Source: Liolophura sinensis (lineage: Eukaryota; Mollusca; Polyplacophora; Chitonida; Chitonidae). From it: a stretch of DNA of 64,000 nucleotides. The position numbers and the translations under genes are program-made. Shown here in pieces: positions 37,313 to 48,439 of the stretch. Where the stretch lies: the NCBI RefSeq assembly GCF_032854445.1, contig NC_088296.1, forward strand, positions 26,035,448 through 26,099,447, read 5' to 3'. The notes beneath the pieces are model-generated. The model was given only the letters and a program-made list of their open reading frames with translations, had not been told where the DNA came from and did not search any database. How positions within the stretch are numbered: position 1 is the first letter of the stretch; each line of letters opens with the position of its first letter.

Positions 37313-37526
37313 TTGTATAAATGTGGAAAGGACAGATACGAACAACAGTGAAGTAAAGCTTGATGGATGATTAAAAAAAACTGTTAAGATGGAAGTTCCG
37401 TGACTTAAGGCTTAAAAGTAAGTTTATGCTGCTCATGTAAATTATGTACATTTTCATCTAATTTTATGTTTCATTTTAGAAAAGATCCATGAATGTACAG
37501 TGATTTAAGCATTCATTTGTTTTCAG

Positions 37527-37663
37527 GCTTGTGTCGGTAAACTTGTCGCTTCCAACAGCTCGTTGTTATACCTGGATGTCTCAGGTAACCATTTAGGTAA
37601 GGATTACCTGTCCAGGTGTTTGAGCTCAGCTGTGAAGGTGAACAGCACACTTGAAACACTCAG
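37527..37663 (+). CDS. LRR gene exon 3
   Basis: Acceptor ttgttttcag, donor gtgagt at 37664; 137 nt, phase 0 to 2. It encodes ACVGKLVASN then LLYLDVSGNHLG, a clear leucine-rich repeat, and ends in TLETLR. Confidence 0.88.
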
Positions 37664-38587
37664 GTGAGTATAATGACAAACTTGCTTTTTCTCATTACTA
37701 TACCTGGATGTCTCAGGTAACCATTTAGGTAAGGATTACCTGTCCAGATGTCTGAGCTCAGCTGTGAAGGTGAAAAGTGCACTACAAACACTCAGGTGAG
37801 TATAATGACAAACTTGCTTTTTCTCATTACTATATCTTGATGTCTCAGGGAATCGTTTAGTTAAGTATTAGCTGTCCAGGTGATTGAGCTCAGCTATGAA
37901 GGTGAACAGTGCACCACAAACACTCAGGTGAGTATAATGACAAACTTGCTTTTTCTCATTACTATATCTTGATGTCTCAGAGAATCATTTAGTTAAGTAT
38001 TAGCTGTCCAGGTGATTGAGCTCAGCTGTGAAGGTGAACAGTGCACCACAAACACTCAGGTGAGTATAATGACAAACTTGCTTTTTCTCATTACTATATC
38101 TTGATGTCTCAGGGAATCGTTTAGTTAAGTATTAGCTGTCCAGGTGATTGAGCTCAGCTGTGAAGGTGAACAGTGCACCACAAACACTCAGGTGAGTATA
38201 ATGACAAACTTGCCTTTTCTCTTTACTATACCTGGATGTCTCAAGTAACCATTTAGGTAAGTATTAGCTGTCCAGATGTCTGAGCTCAGCTGTGAAGGTG
38301 AACAGTGCACCACAAACACTCAGGTGAGTATAATGACAAACTTGCTTTTTCTCATTACTATATCTCGATGTCTCAGGGAATCGTTTAGTTAAGTATTAGC
38401 TGTCCAGGTGATTGAGCTCAGCTGTGAAGGTGAACAGTGCACCACAAACACTCAGGTGAGTATAATGACAAACTTGCTTTTTCTCATTACTATACCTGGA
38501 TGTCTCAGGTAACCATTTAGGTAAGGATTACCTGTCCAGGTGTTTGAGCTCAGCTATGAAGGTGAACGAATCACTACAAACACTCAG
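37664..38587. repeat. 132-bp tandem array made of exon 3 3' part plus donor, seven extra copies
   Basis: Copies end with CACTCAG|GTGAGTATAATG at 37795, 37927, 38059, 38191, 38323, 38455 and 38587, each exactly 132 bp after the last and all like the true exon end at 37663. Each holds the last part of exon 3 from ATACCTGGATGTCTCAGG on, plus about 30 bp of intron. Copies 2 and 8 keep the LDVSGNHLG reading. Most middle copies carry TATTAG, which is an in-frame stop. Confidence 0.95.
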
Positions 38588-39047
38588 GTGAGTATAATGA
38601 CACTCCTGACAAACTCGGGGACAGTTCATTATGTACTGTATAAATCAAGTGTTTAAATGTTTACAATTTCCATTTGAAAAGATTTTACATGTTTCCTTTT
38701 TTCCAAAACAATATTCTGGCTTAGCGCCAGCGCTGGCTTAAATTGTTGACACTGCGTGTCAGGCCCTTGATGAACAGTGACGTCATGTGCAGGCCTTAGG
38801 TGAACAATGATGTCATGTGCTGAACCCAAGCTCTCACTGGTTCAGTAACACCTTTGAGTGAAGAGTATTGTAAGGTACCTGATAAAGGTCAGGGGTTTAT
38901 TCTGGCCAATACAGTTTTCTTCATACACAAAACTGACTGCCTTACATATGTAAACTATAAGACTAAATATTTTCCAGTCAGTCAGTCATATTAATGCTTT
39001 ATGTTGATCATATTTGCCCAATGCACCATGACCCTTGCTGTCTTTAG
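38588..39047. other. Intron 3 remainder
   Basis: Unique DNA with a short twofold repeat (38755-38825) containing one perfect TGACGTCA at 38778-38785, changed to TGATGTCA in its second copy. Confidence 0.5.
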
Positions 39048-39189
39048 GCTGGAGGGCACAGGTGGCACAGACTTAACAGATTTGCTGGAGGGATTAACCC
39101 ACAACTCCACATTGACACACTTGGATATCAGCAATAACCACATTTCTGACAGGGTGTCTGTTGGAACAGCGTTGAAGAAATGTCTGCAG
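39048..39189 (+). CDS. LRR gene exon 4
   Basis: Acceptor ttgctgtctttag, donor gtatgt at 39190; 142 nt, phase 2 to 0. It encodes LEGTGGTDLTDLL, then LTHLDISNNHIS, and ends KKCLQ. Confidence 0.88.
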
Positions 39190-39560
39190 GTATGTGTTTT
39201 ATGTAGGCTAAGTGAATAGAATACAGTAAACATGGGATCATTTTTCCAGCTATGTACTGAGTAAGCCCCTGGTGAGTACATGTACACGTAGACCATATTC
39301 ATGGATGTTTATGATTTTATCTCCATGACTACACAGTAGTCAGCTGAAGGCATCCATGAAATATTATTTACAGCGCATGTACCAGTGTATGAGTTTTTAG
39401 CATCTTAATACTTTTTCAACAGCGAAGCAATCTTCATACTGATCTCATAATTTCATGTATGTGTTACCCTGAGAAGGGATGCTATGCCAAGGCAATTTCT
39501 GTAGACTCAACAATCAGGATAAACAATATATGTTTATATGTGAGTAACACATGCATGTAC
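39190..39560. other. Intron 4 start, no feature seen
   Basis: Unique intronic DNA. Confidence 0.5.
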
Positions 39561-40080
39561 TGCATGTACCACATTGTAGCCTGTAATGTACCACATCGTA
39601 GCCTGTAATGTACCACATTGTAACATGTAGTGTACCACATTGTAAGATGTAGTGTACCACATTCTAACATGTAATGTGCCACATTGTAGTCTGTAATGTA
39701 CCACATTGGAGCCTGTAATGTTCTGCATTGTGGCATGTAATGTACTACATTGTAGCCCACAATGTACCACATTGTAGCATGTAATGTACCACATTGTAGC
39801 ATGTAATGTACCACACTGTAACCTGTAATGTACCACACTGTAGCATGTAATGTACCAAATTGTGACCTGTATTGTACCACATTGTAACATGTGATGTATC
39901 ACATTGTAGCCTATTATGTACCGCATTGTAGCCTGTGATGTACCACATTGTAGCTGTAATGTACCACATTGTAGCCTATAATGTACCACATTGTAGCATG
40001 TAGTGTACCACATTGGAACATGTAATGTACCACATTGTAGCATGTAATGTAGCACATTGTAGTATGTAATTTACCATATT
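39561..40080. repeat. 22-bp minisatellite, about 23 copies
   Basis: Units with TGTACCACATTGTAGCATGT. It lies in intron 4. Confidence 0.93.
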
Positions 40081-40089
40081 GCAATCCCA

Positions 40090-40975
40090 TCACATGTATG
40101 ACCAGATGTGTGTGTGTGCATCCCTGTCACTTGTATGACCAGATGTGTGTGTGTGTGTGTGTGTGTGTTCCTCCCTATCACATGTATGACCAGGTGTGTG
40201 TGTGTGTGTTCCTCCCTATCACATGTATGACCAGACGTGTGTGTGTGTGTGTGCACCCCTGTCACTTGTATGACCAGACGTGTGTGTGTGTGTGCATCCC
40301 TATCACATGTATGACATGGTGTGTGTGTGTGCATCCATATCACATGTATGACCAGGTGTGTGTGTGTGCATCCCTATCACATGTATGACCAGGTGTGTGT
40401 CTGTGTGCATCCCTATCACATGTATGACCAGATGTGTGTGTGTGCATCCCTATCACATGTATGACCAGATGTGTGTGTGTGTGTGTGTGTGTGCATCCCT
40501 ATCACATGTATGACCAGATGTGTGTGTGTGTGTGTGTGCATCCCTATCACATGTGTGTGTGTGTGTGTGTGTGCATCCCTATCACATGTATGACCAGATG
40601 TGTGTGTGTGCATCCCTATCACATGTATGACCAGATGTGTGTGTGTGTGTGCATCCCTATCACATGTATGACTGGGTGTGTGTGCATCCCTATCACATGT
40701 ATGACCAGATGTGTGTGTGTGTCTGCACCCCTATCACATGTATGAGCAGATGTGTGTGTGTGTGTGCACCCCTATCACTTGTATGACCAGATGTGTGTGT
40801 GTGTGTGTGCATCCCTATCACATGTATGACTGGGTGTGTGTGCATCCCTATCACATGTATGACCAGATGTGTGTGTCTGCACCCCTATCACATGTATGAC
40901 CAGATGTGTGTGTGTGTGCACCCCTATCACATGTGTGTGTGTGTGTGTGCATCCATATTTTAAACATGTGTGACC
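40090..40975. repeat. About 37-bp minisatellite with variable (TG)n
   Basis: Units with CATCCCTATCACATGTATGA and CCAGATG followed by TG runs of changing length, so it is a compound minisatellite/microsatellite, likely very length-variable. Confidence 0.93.
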
Positions 40976-40984
40976 AGGTGTACG

Positions 40985-41465
40985 AGTACATCTGTACAAC
41001 ATGTACATTATCAAGCACATTATGTATATGTGTACAACACATACATTATCAAGCACAATGTGTACATGTGTGCAACATGTACATTATCAAGCACATTGTG
41101 TACATGTGTACAACATGTATGTTATCAAGCACATTATGTATATGTGTACAACATGTACATTATCAAGCACAATGTGTACATGTGTACAACATGTACTTTA
41201 TCAAGCACATTGTGTACATGTGTACAACAAGTACGTTATCAAGCACATTGTATACATGTGTACAACATGTTCATTATCAAGCACATTGTATACATGTGTA
41301 CAACATGTTCATTATCAAGCACATTGTATACATGTGTACAACATGTACTTTATCAAGCACATTGTGTACATGTGTACAACAAGTACGTTATCAAGCACAT
41401 TGTATACATGTGTACAACATGTTCATTATCAAGCACATTGTGTACATATGTACAACATGTACATG
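40985..41465. repeat. 38-bp minisatellite rich in TGTACA palindromes
   Basis: Units with ATTATCAAGCACATTGTGTA and CATGTGTACAACATGT. It ends about 30 bp before the exon 5 acceptor. Confidence 0.94.
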
Positions 41466-41497
41466 TATGTTGACAGAAATCTGACTGTGTTCTGCAG

Positions 41498-41605
41498 TCC
41501 ATAAACCTGAGGAACTGTAACCTGAGTGCAGAGGGACTGGAGAAGCTAAGGGAAGGGCTGAATGCAAACACGTCTCTGGTGGAGCTCGTTGTCAGTGGTA
41601 ATGAG
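41498..41605 (+). CDS. LRR gene exon 5
   Basis: Acceptor ctgtgttctgcag, donor gtaaga at 41606; 36 codons, phase 0 to 0. It encodes SINLRNCNLSAEGLEKL and LVELVVSGNE, one and a half leucine-rich repeats. Confidence 0.88.
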
Positions 41606-41859
41606 GTAAGACCTACATACATGTATCACTGTCAGCAAAGGAAAAGAAAGAACTAACATGAAGTATTGATCAGATGAGGGAAAAGGGACCTGAGGCAAAT
41701 CATGAATGCTGGAAAAAAAAATAGTATTGCTTATTGACGTGAAAGAAAATGTATCTTCTCCTAATACTGGAGTCTGGGAGATTTGGAGAAAATGTAATCC
41801 TAAACAACCAGATGTAATAAATGATCCAGCAAGTTAACTCTGTTTTGTTTCTGATTCAG

Positions 41860-41968
41860 TTCCAGGCCCTGGAGAACTTGGCGAGGTTTTTGCTGACCTG
41901 CTGTAGTCACACAGGTTTACAACAGTTGATGTGTGAGAATAGCAAGATATCTGAACACACATTGACAG
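41860..41968 (+). CDS. LRR gene exon 6
   Basis: Acceptor tttgtttctgattcag, donor gtaatt at 41969; 109 nt, phase 0 to 1. It encodes FQALENLARFLLTCC and GLQQLMCENSKIS. Confidence 0.86.
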
Positions 41969-42182
41969 GTAATTTCAGGAATATAGCTATTAACTTTTCT
42001 CCCATCATTTTTATTGTATACAGTATTTTAATGATTGAAATAGAATACCTCCACAAAAGATGAAGAAAAACAAAACCACACATTTCCGCTGGAAAATTTC
42101 TTCCAGTCATTTATTTTGGAAATTTGGAAGTATAGTACGTATGCCTGGGGAGAACACTGTGTGTGATTGGTGAATGTGTGAT

Positions 42183-42358
42183 GGGTTATTTATTTGGAAG
42201 GTGTTGTATGCCTTACTGAAGAAAATTTCACTTGTACAACGGCACCCAGCATTATGGTGGGCGGGTTCTCAGGAAACCGGGCAACCGGAGAAAGCCCATT
42301 TTCATCCATGGATTGCTGGAAGACCTCCCCCATTAAGTGTACGAGTGGAGAGGAAGCT
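42183..42358 (-). mobile_element. Diverged SINE fragment, minus strand
   Basis: Same family as the element at 32031. CAGCATTATGGTGGGCGGG, GGAAACCGGGCA and GAGTGGAGAGGAAGC match the reverse complement of its body, and GGGTTATTTATTT is the tail. The tRNA-like head is missing. Confidence 0.65.
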
Positions 42359-42601
42359 TGACAGGTGGGTGTTCAGTAGGCAGAGGGGGTGTTAAACTCA
42401 TCTGAAGCATAAAAACTGAAAGTTATAAGAAAGAAATGAACTGTATATTTATATACATGTAAATAAAAAAGAAAATATGTAAGCAAATATAATTACTGCA
42501 GTGTTTACTCATATATTAGCTTGGATAAAAAAAAAAAGGGAAAGAAAGGTAGATGGAATTGTAAGTGTGTAGTTATATTATTTATACACTTGATTTTTCA
42601 G

Positions 42602-42796
42602 CGGCATGGCCCCCAGTGATGGTCTGTTCAAACTTAGGACTGATGAACCTATGTAACTCAGGAGTGACCACAGAATTATTGATGAAGCTGGAGACCGTGC
42701 TGAAGGGGAGACTACTTTGTCTGGAAGACATCAATCTTGGTGACAACCCAGCTCTATCACCTCAGTGTGTTTCAAATATTCTGGCCATGACAACTG
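42602..42796 (+). CDS. LRR gene exon 7
   Basis: Acceptor cacttgatttttcag, donor gtatga at 42797; 195 nt, phase 1 to 1. It encodes SNLGLMNLCNSGVT and LEDINLGDNPALSPQ, two repeats with weaker consensus. Confidence 0.85.
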
Positions 42797-43074
42797 GTAT
42801 GAAAAAAAAAATTGTACAGCATTGAAGTCTCATGTCAATATTAAGTTTTAAAGTTTCTTTCTCATCCTATATTCTTGACACTGTTAATGTCAGTAATGAA
42901 ATGAATATTTCTTTCTTTATTGCACGACTCTGGGTTAATGTTGAGTGTGGTAGTGAGCTAACCCTAACTCTGGGGTAATATTGAGTGTGGTAGTGAGCTC
43001 ACACATGTACAACACAGAGGAATGTGCAACAGCAGCAGGGCAATAATGACAGTGTTCTTCTTTACCTCTGTTGT

Positions 43075-43740
43075 AATGATGAGTGATACTCCAAGTCACC
43101 TCTGTTACAGATGACTAATCTGCTGATTTACCTTTGTTGCTGATGAGTGATATTCTAATTTACCTCTGTTGCTGATGAGTGATATTCTAATTTACCTCTG
43201 TTACTGATGAGTGATATTCTAATTTACCTCTGTTGCTGATGAGTGATATTCTAATTTACCTCTGTTGCTGATGAGTGATATTCTAATTTACCTCTGTTGC
43301 TGATGAGTGATATTCTAATTTACCTCTGTTACTGATGAGGTATATTCTAATTTACCTCTGTTGCTGATGAGTGATATTCTAATTTAACTCTTTCATTGAT
43401 GAGTGATATTCTAATTTACCTCTGTTGCTGATGAGGTAAATTCTAATTTACCTCTGTTGCTGATGAGGTGAATTCTAATTTACCTCTGTTGCTGATGAGT
43501 GATATTCTAATTTACCTCTGTTACTGATGAGTAATATTCTAATTTACCTCAGTTACTGATGAGTGATATTCTAATTTACCTCTGTTACTGATGAGTGATA
43601 TTCTAATTTACCTCTGTTACTGATGAGTGATATTCTAATTTACCTCTGTTGCTGATGAGTGATATTTTATTTTACCTGGTTACTGATGAGTGATACTCTA
43701 TTTTACTTGGTTACTGATGAGCGATACTCTAATTTACCTC
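43075..43740. repeat. 32-bp minisatellite, about 20 copies
   Basis: Units with TTACCTCTGTTGCTGATGAG and TGATATTCTAAT. It ends about 30 bp before the exon 8 acceptor. Confidence 0.94.
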
Positions 43741-43772
43741 TGTTACTTATGGATACTCACATTATGCTATAG

Positions 43773-44018
43773 GGGATTCAGGTCAGAGTTCCCTCACCCG
43801 ACTCACCTTTGGCCTCAACAATGTCGAGGAATTACCAGATATCCTCACCAAAAGTTGTCTCCCTTTCCTCAACTACCTCAATCTAAGGAAGGCCAAAATC
43901 AGTGCTGCTGGTGTCAGCAAGCTTCAATCTCTGATCACACCAAAGGAAAAACCCATGAAGACCCTTGTCCTGGATGGACTGAAGTTAGCAGGGACGGAGG
44001 CTCTGAAAGGGTTACTTG
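43773..44018 (+). CDS. LRR gene exon 8
   Basis: Acceptor acattatgctatag, donor gtgagt at 44019; 246 nt, phase 1 to 1. Read in the phase set by exon 7 it is open and encodes LTRLTFGLNNVEELP, LNYLNLRKAKISAAG and MKTLVLDGLKLAG, three leucine-rich repeats. The longer open frame in another phase here is a shadow. Confidence 0.86.
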
Positions 44019-45225
44019 GTGAGTTACTGTCATGATGCAGAAGTTAGCAGAGACAGAGGCTCTGAAAGGGTTACTTGATGAGTTACTGTCATGATGCAGA
44101 AGTTAGCAGAGACAGAGGCTCTGAAAGGGTTCCTTGATGAGTTACTGTCATGATGCAAAAGTTAGCAGAGACAGAGGCTCTGAAAGGGTTCCTTGATGAG
44201 TTACTGTCATGATGCAGAAGTTGGCAGAGACAGAGGCTCTGAAAGGGTTACTTGATGAGTTACTATCATGATGCAAAAGTTAGCAGGGACAGAGGCTCTG
44301 AGAGGGTTACTTGATGAATTACTGTCATGATTCAAAAGTTAGCAGAGACAGAGGCTCTGAAAGGGTTCCTTGAAGAGTTACTGTCATGATGCAGAAGTTA
44401 GCAGAGACAGAGGCTCTGAAAGGGTTCCTTGATGAGTTACTGTCATGATGCAGAAGTTAGCAGAGACAGAGGCTCTGAAAGGGTTCCTTGATGAGTTACT
44501 GTCATGATGCAGAAGTTAGCTGAGACAGAGGCTCTGAAAGGGTTACTTGTTGAGTTACTGTCATGATGCAGAAGTTAACAGGGACAGAGGCTCTGAAAGG
44601 GTTCCTTGATGAGTTACTGTCATGATGCAGAAGTTAGCTGAGACAGAGGCTCTGAAAGGGTTACTTGTTGAGTTACTGTCATGATGCAGAAGTTAACAGG
44701 GACAGAGGCTCTGAAAGGGTTCCTTGAAGAGTTACTGTCAGGATGCAGAAGGTAGATGGGAGAAGGGTGTTGAAAGGGTCACTGGGGAAGCTACTGACAT
44801 GGTACAGAAGGTAAAAGGGAGAGGGGCTCTGAAAGGGTTACTAAGTGAGTTACTGTCATGATATAGAAGTTAGCAGAGGCAAAGGCTCTGAAAAGGTCAC
44901 TAGGGGAGCTACTGACATGATACAGAAGGTAAAAGGGAGAGGGGCTCTGAAAGGGTTACTAAGTGAGTTACTGTCATGATATAGAAGTTAGCAGAGGCAA
45001 AGGCTCTGAAAGGGTCACTAGGGGAGCTACTGACATGATACAGAAGGTAAAAGGGAGAGGGGCTCTGAAAGGGTTACTAAGTGAGTTACTGTCATGATAT
45101 AGAAGTTAGCAGAGGCAAAGGCTCTGAAAGGGTCACTAGGGGAGCTACTGACATGATACAGAAGGTAAAAGGGAGAGGGGCTCTGAAAGGGTTACTGAGT
45201 GAGTTAATGTCATGATGCAGAAGTT
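44019..45225. repeat. 59-bp array built from exon 8 end plus donor, about 20 copies
   Basis: Each unit repeats the last part of exon 8 (AAGTTAGCAGGGACGGAGGC, CTCTGAAAGGGTTACTTG) and the start of the intron (GTGAGTTACTGTCATGATGC). In most copies the donor GT has become AT (CTTGATGAGTT). From about 44740 on, a 118-bp dimer dominates, with GAAGGTAAAAGGGAGAGGGG in one half. Confidence 0.95.
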
Positions 45226-45282
45226 AAATCAATGAAAGGAGATCTATTATTTTGCATATAAGTCTTGATGGGTGTCATACAG

Positions 45283-45506
45283 GTAAACCATCTGAGTGCA
45301 GCCTGGATGCTCTGAGTCTCAGTGGTTGTCTGTTGAATGATGCTGACCTCTCACCCTTGATATCTGGCCTCGGAACTGGACTCTCACTGCACATGCTCAA
45401 GCTGTCAGCCAATAGAATCACAGACAGAGGTGTCAGTGATCTAGTGTCTGCTCTCCTGGGGAACAAGCATCACCCATTGGCTGTGTTGGACCTCAGCAAT
45501 AATCAG
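45283..45506 (+). CDS. LRR gene exon 9
   Basis: Acceptor gggtgtcatacag, donor gttcat at 45507 (a weak donor); 224 nt, phase 1 to 0. It encodes LDALSLSGCLLNDAD, LHMLKLSANRITDRG and LAVLDLSNNQ, three textbook repeats. Confidence 0.88.
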
Positions 45507-45934
45507 GTTCATATACCATTTTTTTAGCAGATTTCATCGATTTTTTTTCTAATTAAAATCACTTTTAAAAAAGTGCATGTCTGAGAAGACTTATTGCACC
45601 TCCTCCACTTCTAGGATATTAAATAAGTTAAAATTTTCAACAATGTCAAAAGTTTAGAAGTTGTTTGCTTTCATTTGATACAGACTCCTCTCTGAGATAC
45701 AACAGCAACTATGTACCCTCATTCTTCAACCTTTTCAACCACCTCTACAGCCAATATTTTGAATCATTCTGAGAGAAGTGTGGAGACATTTTGAGCAAAG
45801 TTTTATAAAGCTTACATCATAAGAGACACATACAAATGTCATTTTCATAATAAATTTATGCATAAATTGCACTGAAAAAAGTGCTTTAGTGGTTGAAAAA
45901 ACTGAAGATGTACGGTAATGTTTTAAAAGTGAGC
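45507..45934. other. Intron 9 start, no feature seen
   Basis: AT-rich unique DNA. Confidence 0.5.
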
Positions 45935-46600
45935 TAAATGATAGTTCATCTCATGCACTGGTCTGGTTTTCAGCTCATGCACTGGTCTGGTTTTAAGCTC
46001 ATGCACTGGTCTGGTTTTCAGCTCATGTACTGGTCTGGTTTTCAGCTCATGTACTGGTCTGGATTTCAGCTCATGTACTGGTCTGGTTTTCAGCTCATGT
46101 ACTGGTCTGGTTTTCAGCTCATGTACTGGTCTGGTTTTCAGTGCATGTACTGATCTAGTTTTCAGCTCATGTAATGGTCTGGTTTTCAGCTCATGTACTG
46201 GTCTGGTTTTCAGCGCATGTACTGGTCTGGTTTTCAGCGCATGTACTGGTCTGGTTTTCAGTGCATGTACTGGTCTGGTTTTCAGCGCATATACTGGTCT
46301 GGTTTTCAGCGCCTGTACTGGTCTGGATTTCAGCGCATGTACTGATCTCGTTTTCAGCCCAAGCCCTGGTCTGGTTTTCAGCTCATGTACTGGTCTGGTT
46401 TTCAGCGCAAGCACTGGTCTGGTTTTCAGCGCATGTACTGATCTAGTTTTCAGCTCATGTAATGGTCTGGTTTTCAGCTCATGTACTGGTCTGGTTTTCA
46501 GCGCATGTACTGGTCTGGTTTTCAGCGCATGTACTGATCTGGTTTTCAGCTCATGTACTGGTCTGGTTTTCAGCTCATGTACTGGTCTGGTTTTTCTCTC
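45935..46600. repeat. 24-bp minisatellite, about 27 copies
   Basis: Units of CTGGTTTTCAGCTCATGTAC plus TGGT. Each unit contains TTTTCAG, an acceptor-like string, though the exon 10 acceptor itself (catacacag) is different. Confidence 0.94.
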
Positions 46601-46959
46601 ACTTAGTGTGTTACTCTAATGTTTTAATCACACTGCTGCATTTAAATGAGCGAAATTTGCAAGATATCATTTTGTAACAGTTTCCTGATGGCATGGGAGA
46701 ATTTAGATTTTGCAACCCTACAACAGATGTATTGCTTTTTTTCCTTCAAAAAGTGGGGTGCCCCCATCTTGCGGGTAGAGCCTTAACTATTTTCTCTGGA
46801 CCCTAACCCACACTCATGGCCAGTAAATGTAGTCTCTGATTACGTGAAGTACACATGTATCTCAGATCTCAGTGAGATCACAGCAATCAAAGTGCAAGCA
46901 GTCACAGTGCAGGCAGTCAGTGGGATCATGACCACACCTTGTTTTCCTCTCATACACAG

Positions 46960-47056
46960 GTAGGCCCTGAGGGTACACTCTCTCTGTGTGGACTTTTCTC
47001 TACCAAGTCTCACAGAAGTTGTCTTCACAGCCTCAACCTCAGTCACAACAATATAG
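46960..47056 (+). CDS. LRR gene exon 10
   Basis: Acceptor ttttcctctcatacacag, donor gttggt at 47057; 97 nt, phase 0 to 1. It continues LDLSNNQ as VGPEGTLSLCGLF and ends LHSLNLSHNNI. Confidence 0.85.
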
Positions 47057-47574
47057 GTTGGTAATCAGTTATTTATAATAATTATTTGATATAAACATTG
47101 TTTACTAACTCGACCTCAGCACAATGATCTACATGTAGAACTGGCCAGGTATTATAAAGTTTTATGGAGACTGATGCTCCTATTTTTTAATCATTAATTC
47201 AAACATCTTGTTGCAGTATATGCTGTAGTTACAGAGAAATTGATCTGCATGTAGCTTACAGGAAGATGTATTTTACATGTACATATGGAATCACTGGTGG
47301 AGAAGAGACATCCAGTATGTGCATTACCTCATTAACATGAGTGCTAATCTTGTAAATTTGATACCCTTCTACTCTTGTTGTTCCATGTAGATATTAAATG
47401 CTCCTGCTAATTGAAGTATAAATTACTTTATTATTTTCAAACCTTCGCATAAAATTTAATTATCCTGCTTCTGTGATTATAATCTTAAATAAATGTTCGA
47501 GAAATTATTTAACATTGTAAAACTTTATGAGTTGGTTGTCTCATCTATAAATTTACTTTCACTTCCATTTTCAG
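47057..47574. other. Intron 10, no feature seen
   Basis: AT-rich unique DNA, one of the few introns of this gene without an array. Confidence 0.55.
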
Positions 47575-47706
47575 ACAAGGCAGGTTTGGCTTGCTTAGTG
47601 AGCCATGTAGGTAGTCAGATTAAAACTCTGTATGTGAATAACCAGAGCGTCAGTCTGGAGGAAGACGAGATCTCGGAAGTATTGACACACCTGGGGAAGA
47701 AACTAG
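47575..47706 (+). CDS. LRR gene exon 11
   Basis: Acceptor acttccattttcag, donor gtaaga at 47707; 132 nt, phase 1 to 1. It completes the last clear repeat (DKAGLACLVSHVG, IKTLYVNNQSVS) and leads into an acidic helix (EEDEISEVLTHLGKKL). Confidence 0.86.
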
Positions 47707-47857
47707 GTAAGATGAACTGTCATGATCAATACAACACACAAGGAAGAAACTACATGTAGTTTAGATGAACTGTCATAATACAACCGCTGAGGGAGGAACT
47801 AGGTAAGATGAACTGTCATAATACAACCGCTGAGGGAGGAACTAGGTAAGATGAACT
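47707..47857. repeat. Tandem copies of exon 11 end plus donor
   Basis: GAACTAG|GTAAGATGAACTG occurs at the true donor (47707) and again at 47803 and 47846. A degraded copy (GAAGAAACTACATGTAG) lies at about 47743-47760. The last two are 43 bp apart and intact as splice sites. Confidence 0.9.
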
Positions 47858-47859
47858 GT

Positions 47860-48160
47860 AAGATGCTGAATTATGGGAAGATATTTGATTATTCTTGGCC
47901 ACGCGACAATAGCTGAATTATGTGAAGTTATTTGACTGTTCTTGGCCACATGACAAATGCTGAATTATGTGAAGATATTTGACTATACGTGACAAATGGT
48001 GAATTATGTGAAGATATTTGATTATTCTTGGCCACATGGCAATAGATGAATTATGTGAAGTTATTTGACTGTTCTTGGGCATATGACAAATGCTGAAGTA
48101 TGTGGAGATATTTGACTGTTCTTGGGCATATGACAAATGCTGAAGTATGTGAAGATAAAC
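47860..48160. repeat. Degenerate repeat of about 44 bp, about 6 copies
   Basis: Units with TGAATTATGTGAAGATATTT and GACTGTTCTTGGCCACATGA. Confidence 0.85.
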
Positions 48161-48331
48161 TAATGAATGAATGGATTACTTTAGAGATCATCTCAGTTTG
48201 GAAATTACAGCTTTTTGTACACCACAAGTATGTCCAAAATAAAATCAGTTATCAGGTTCATAAATTGCGTTAATTTACATGCAGAATATGTCCTTTTCTC
48301 TTATTTGCTAAATTTCTCCTCACCCTCTCAG

Positions 48332-48439
48332 GTTACAGCATTCAAGCAGATGATAGTGGAAAGTTAATAGAGAAATCTGGGGCTAACATCAACACTGATG
48401 GCATCTTTGTCAACCTGTCAGGACTGGGAGGACATTTTG
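48332..48439 (+). CDS. LRR gene exon 12
   Basis: Acceptor ctcaccctctcag, donor gtaaga at 48440; 108 nt, phase 1 to 1. It encodes GYSIQADDSGKLIEKSG and FVNLSGLGGHF. No known domain is recognised. Confidence 0.82.

Noticed and set aside
34907-37345. Open frames of about 800 codons on both strands (GQVDVILNHNIC-type repeats)
   Set aside because: Same artefact from the 36-bp array. It lies within an intron of the LRR gene.
43690-44022. 110-codon frame over exon 8
   Set aside because: Wrong phase. The phase set by the neighbouring exons gives leucine-rich repeats instead.
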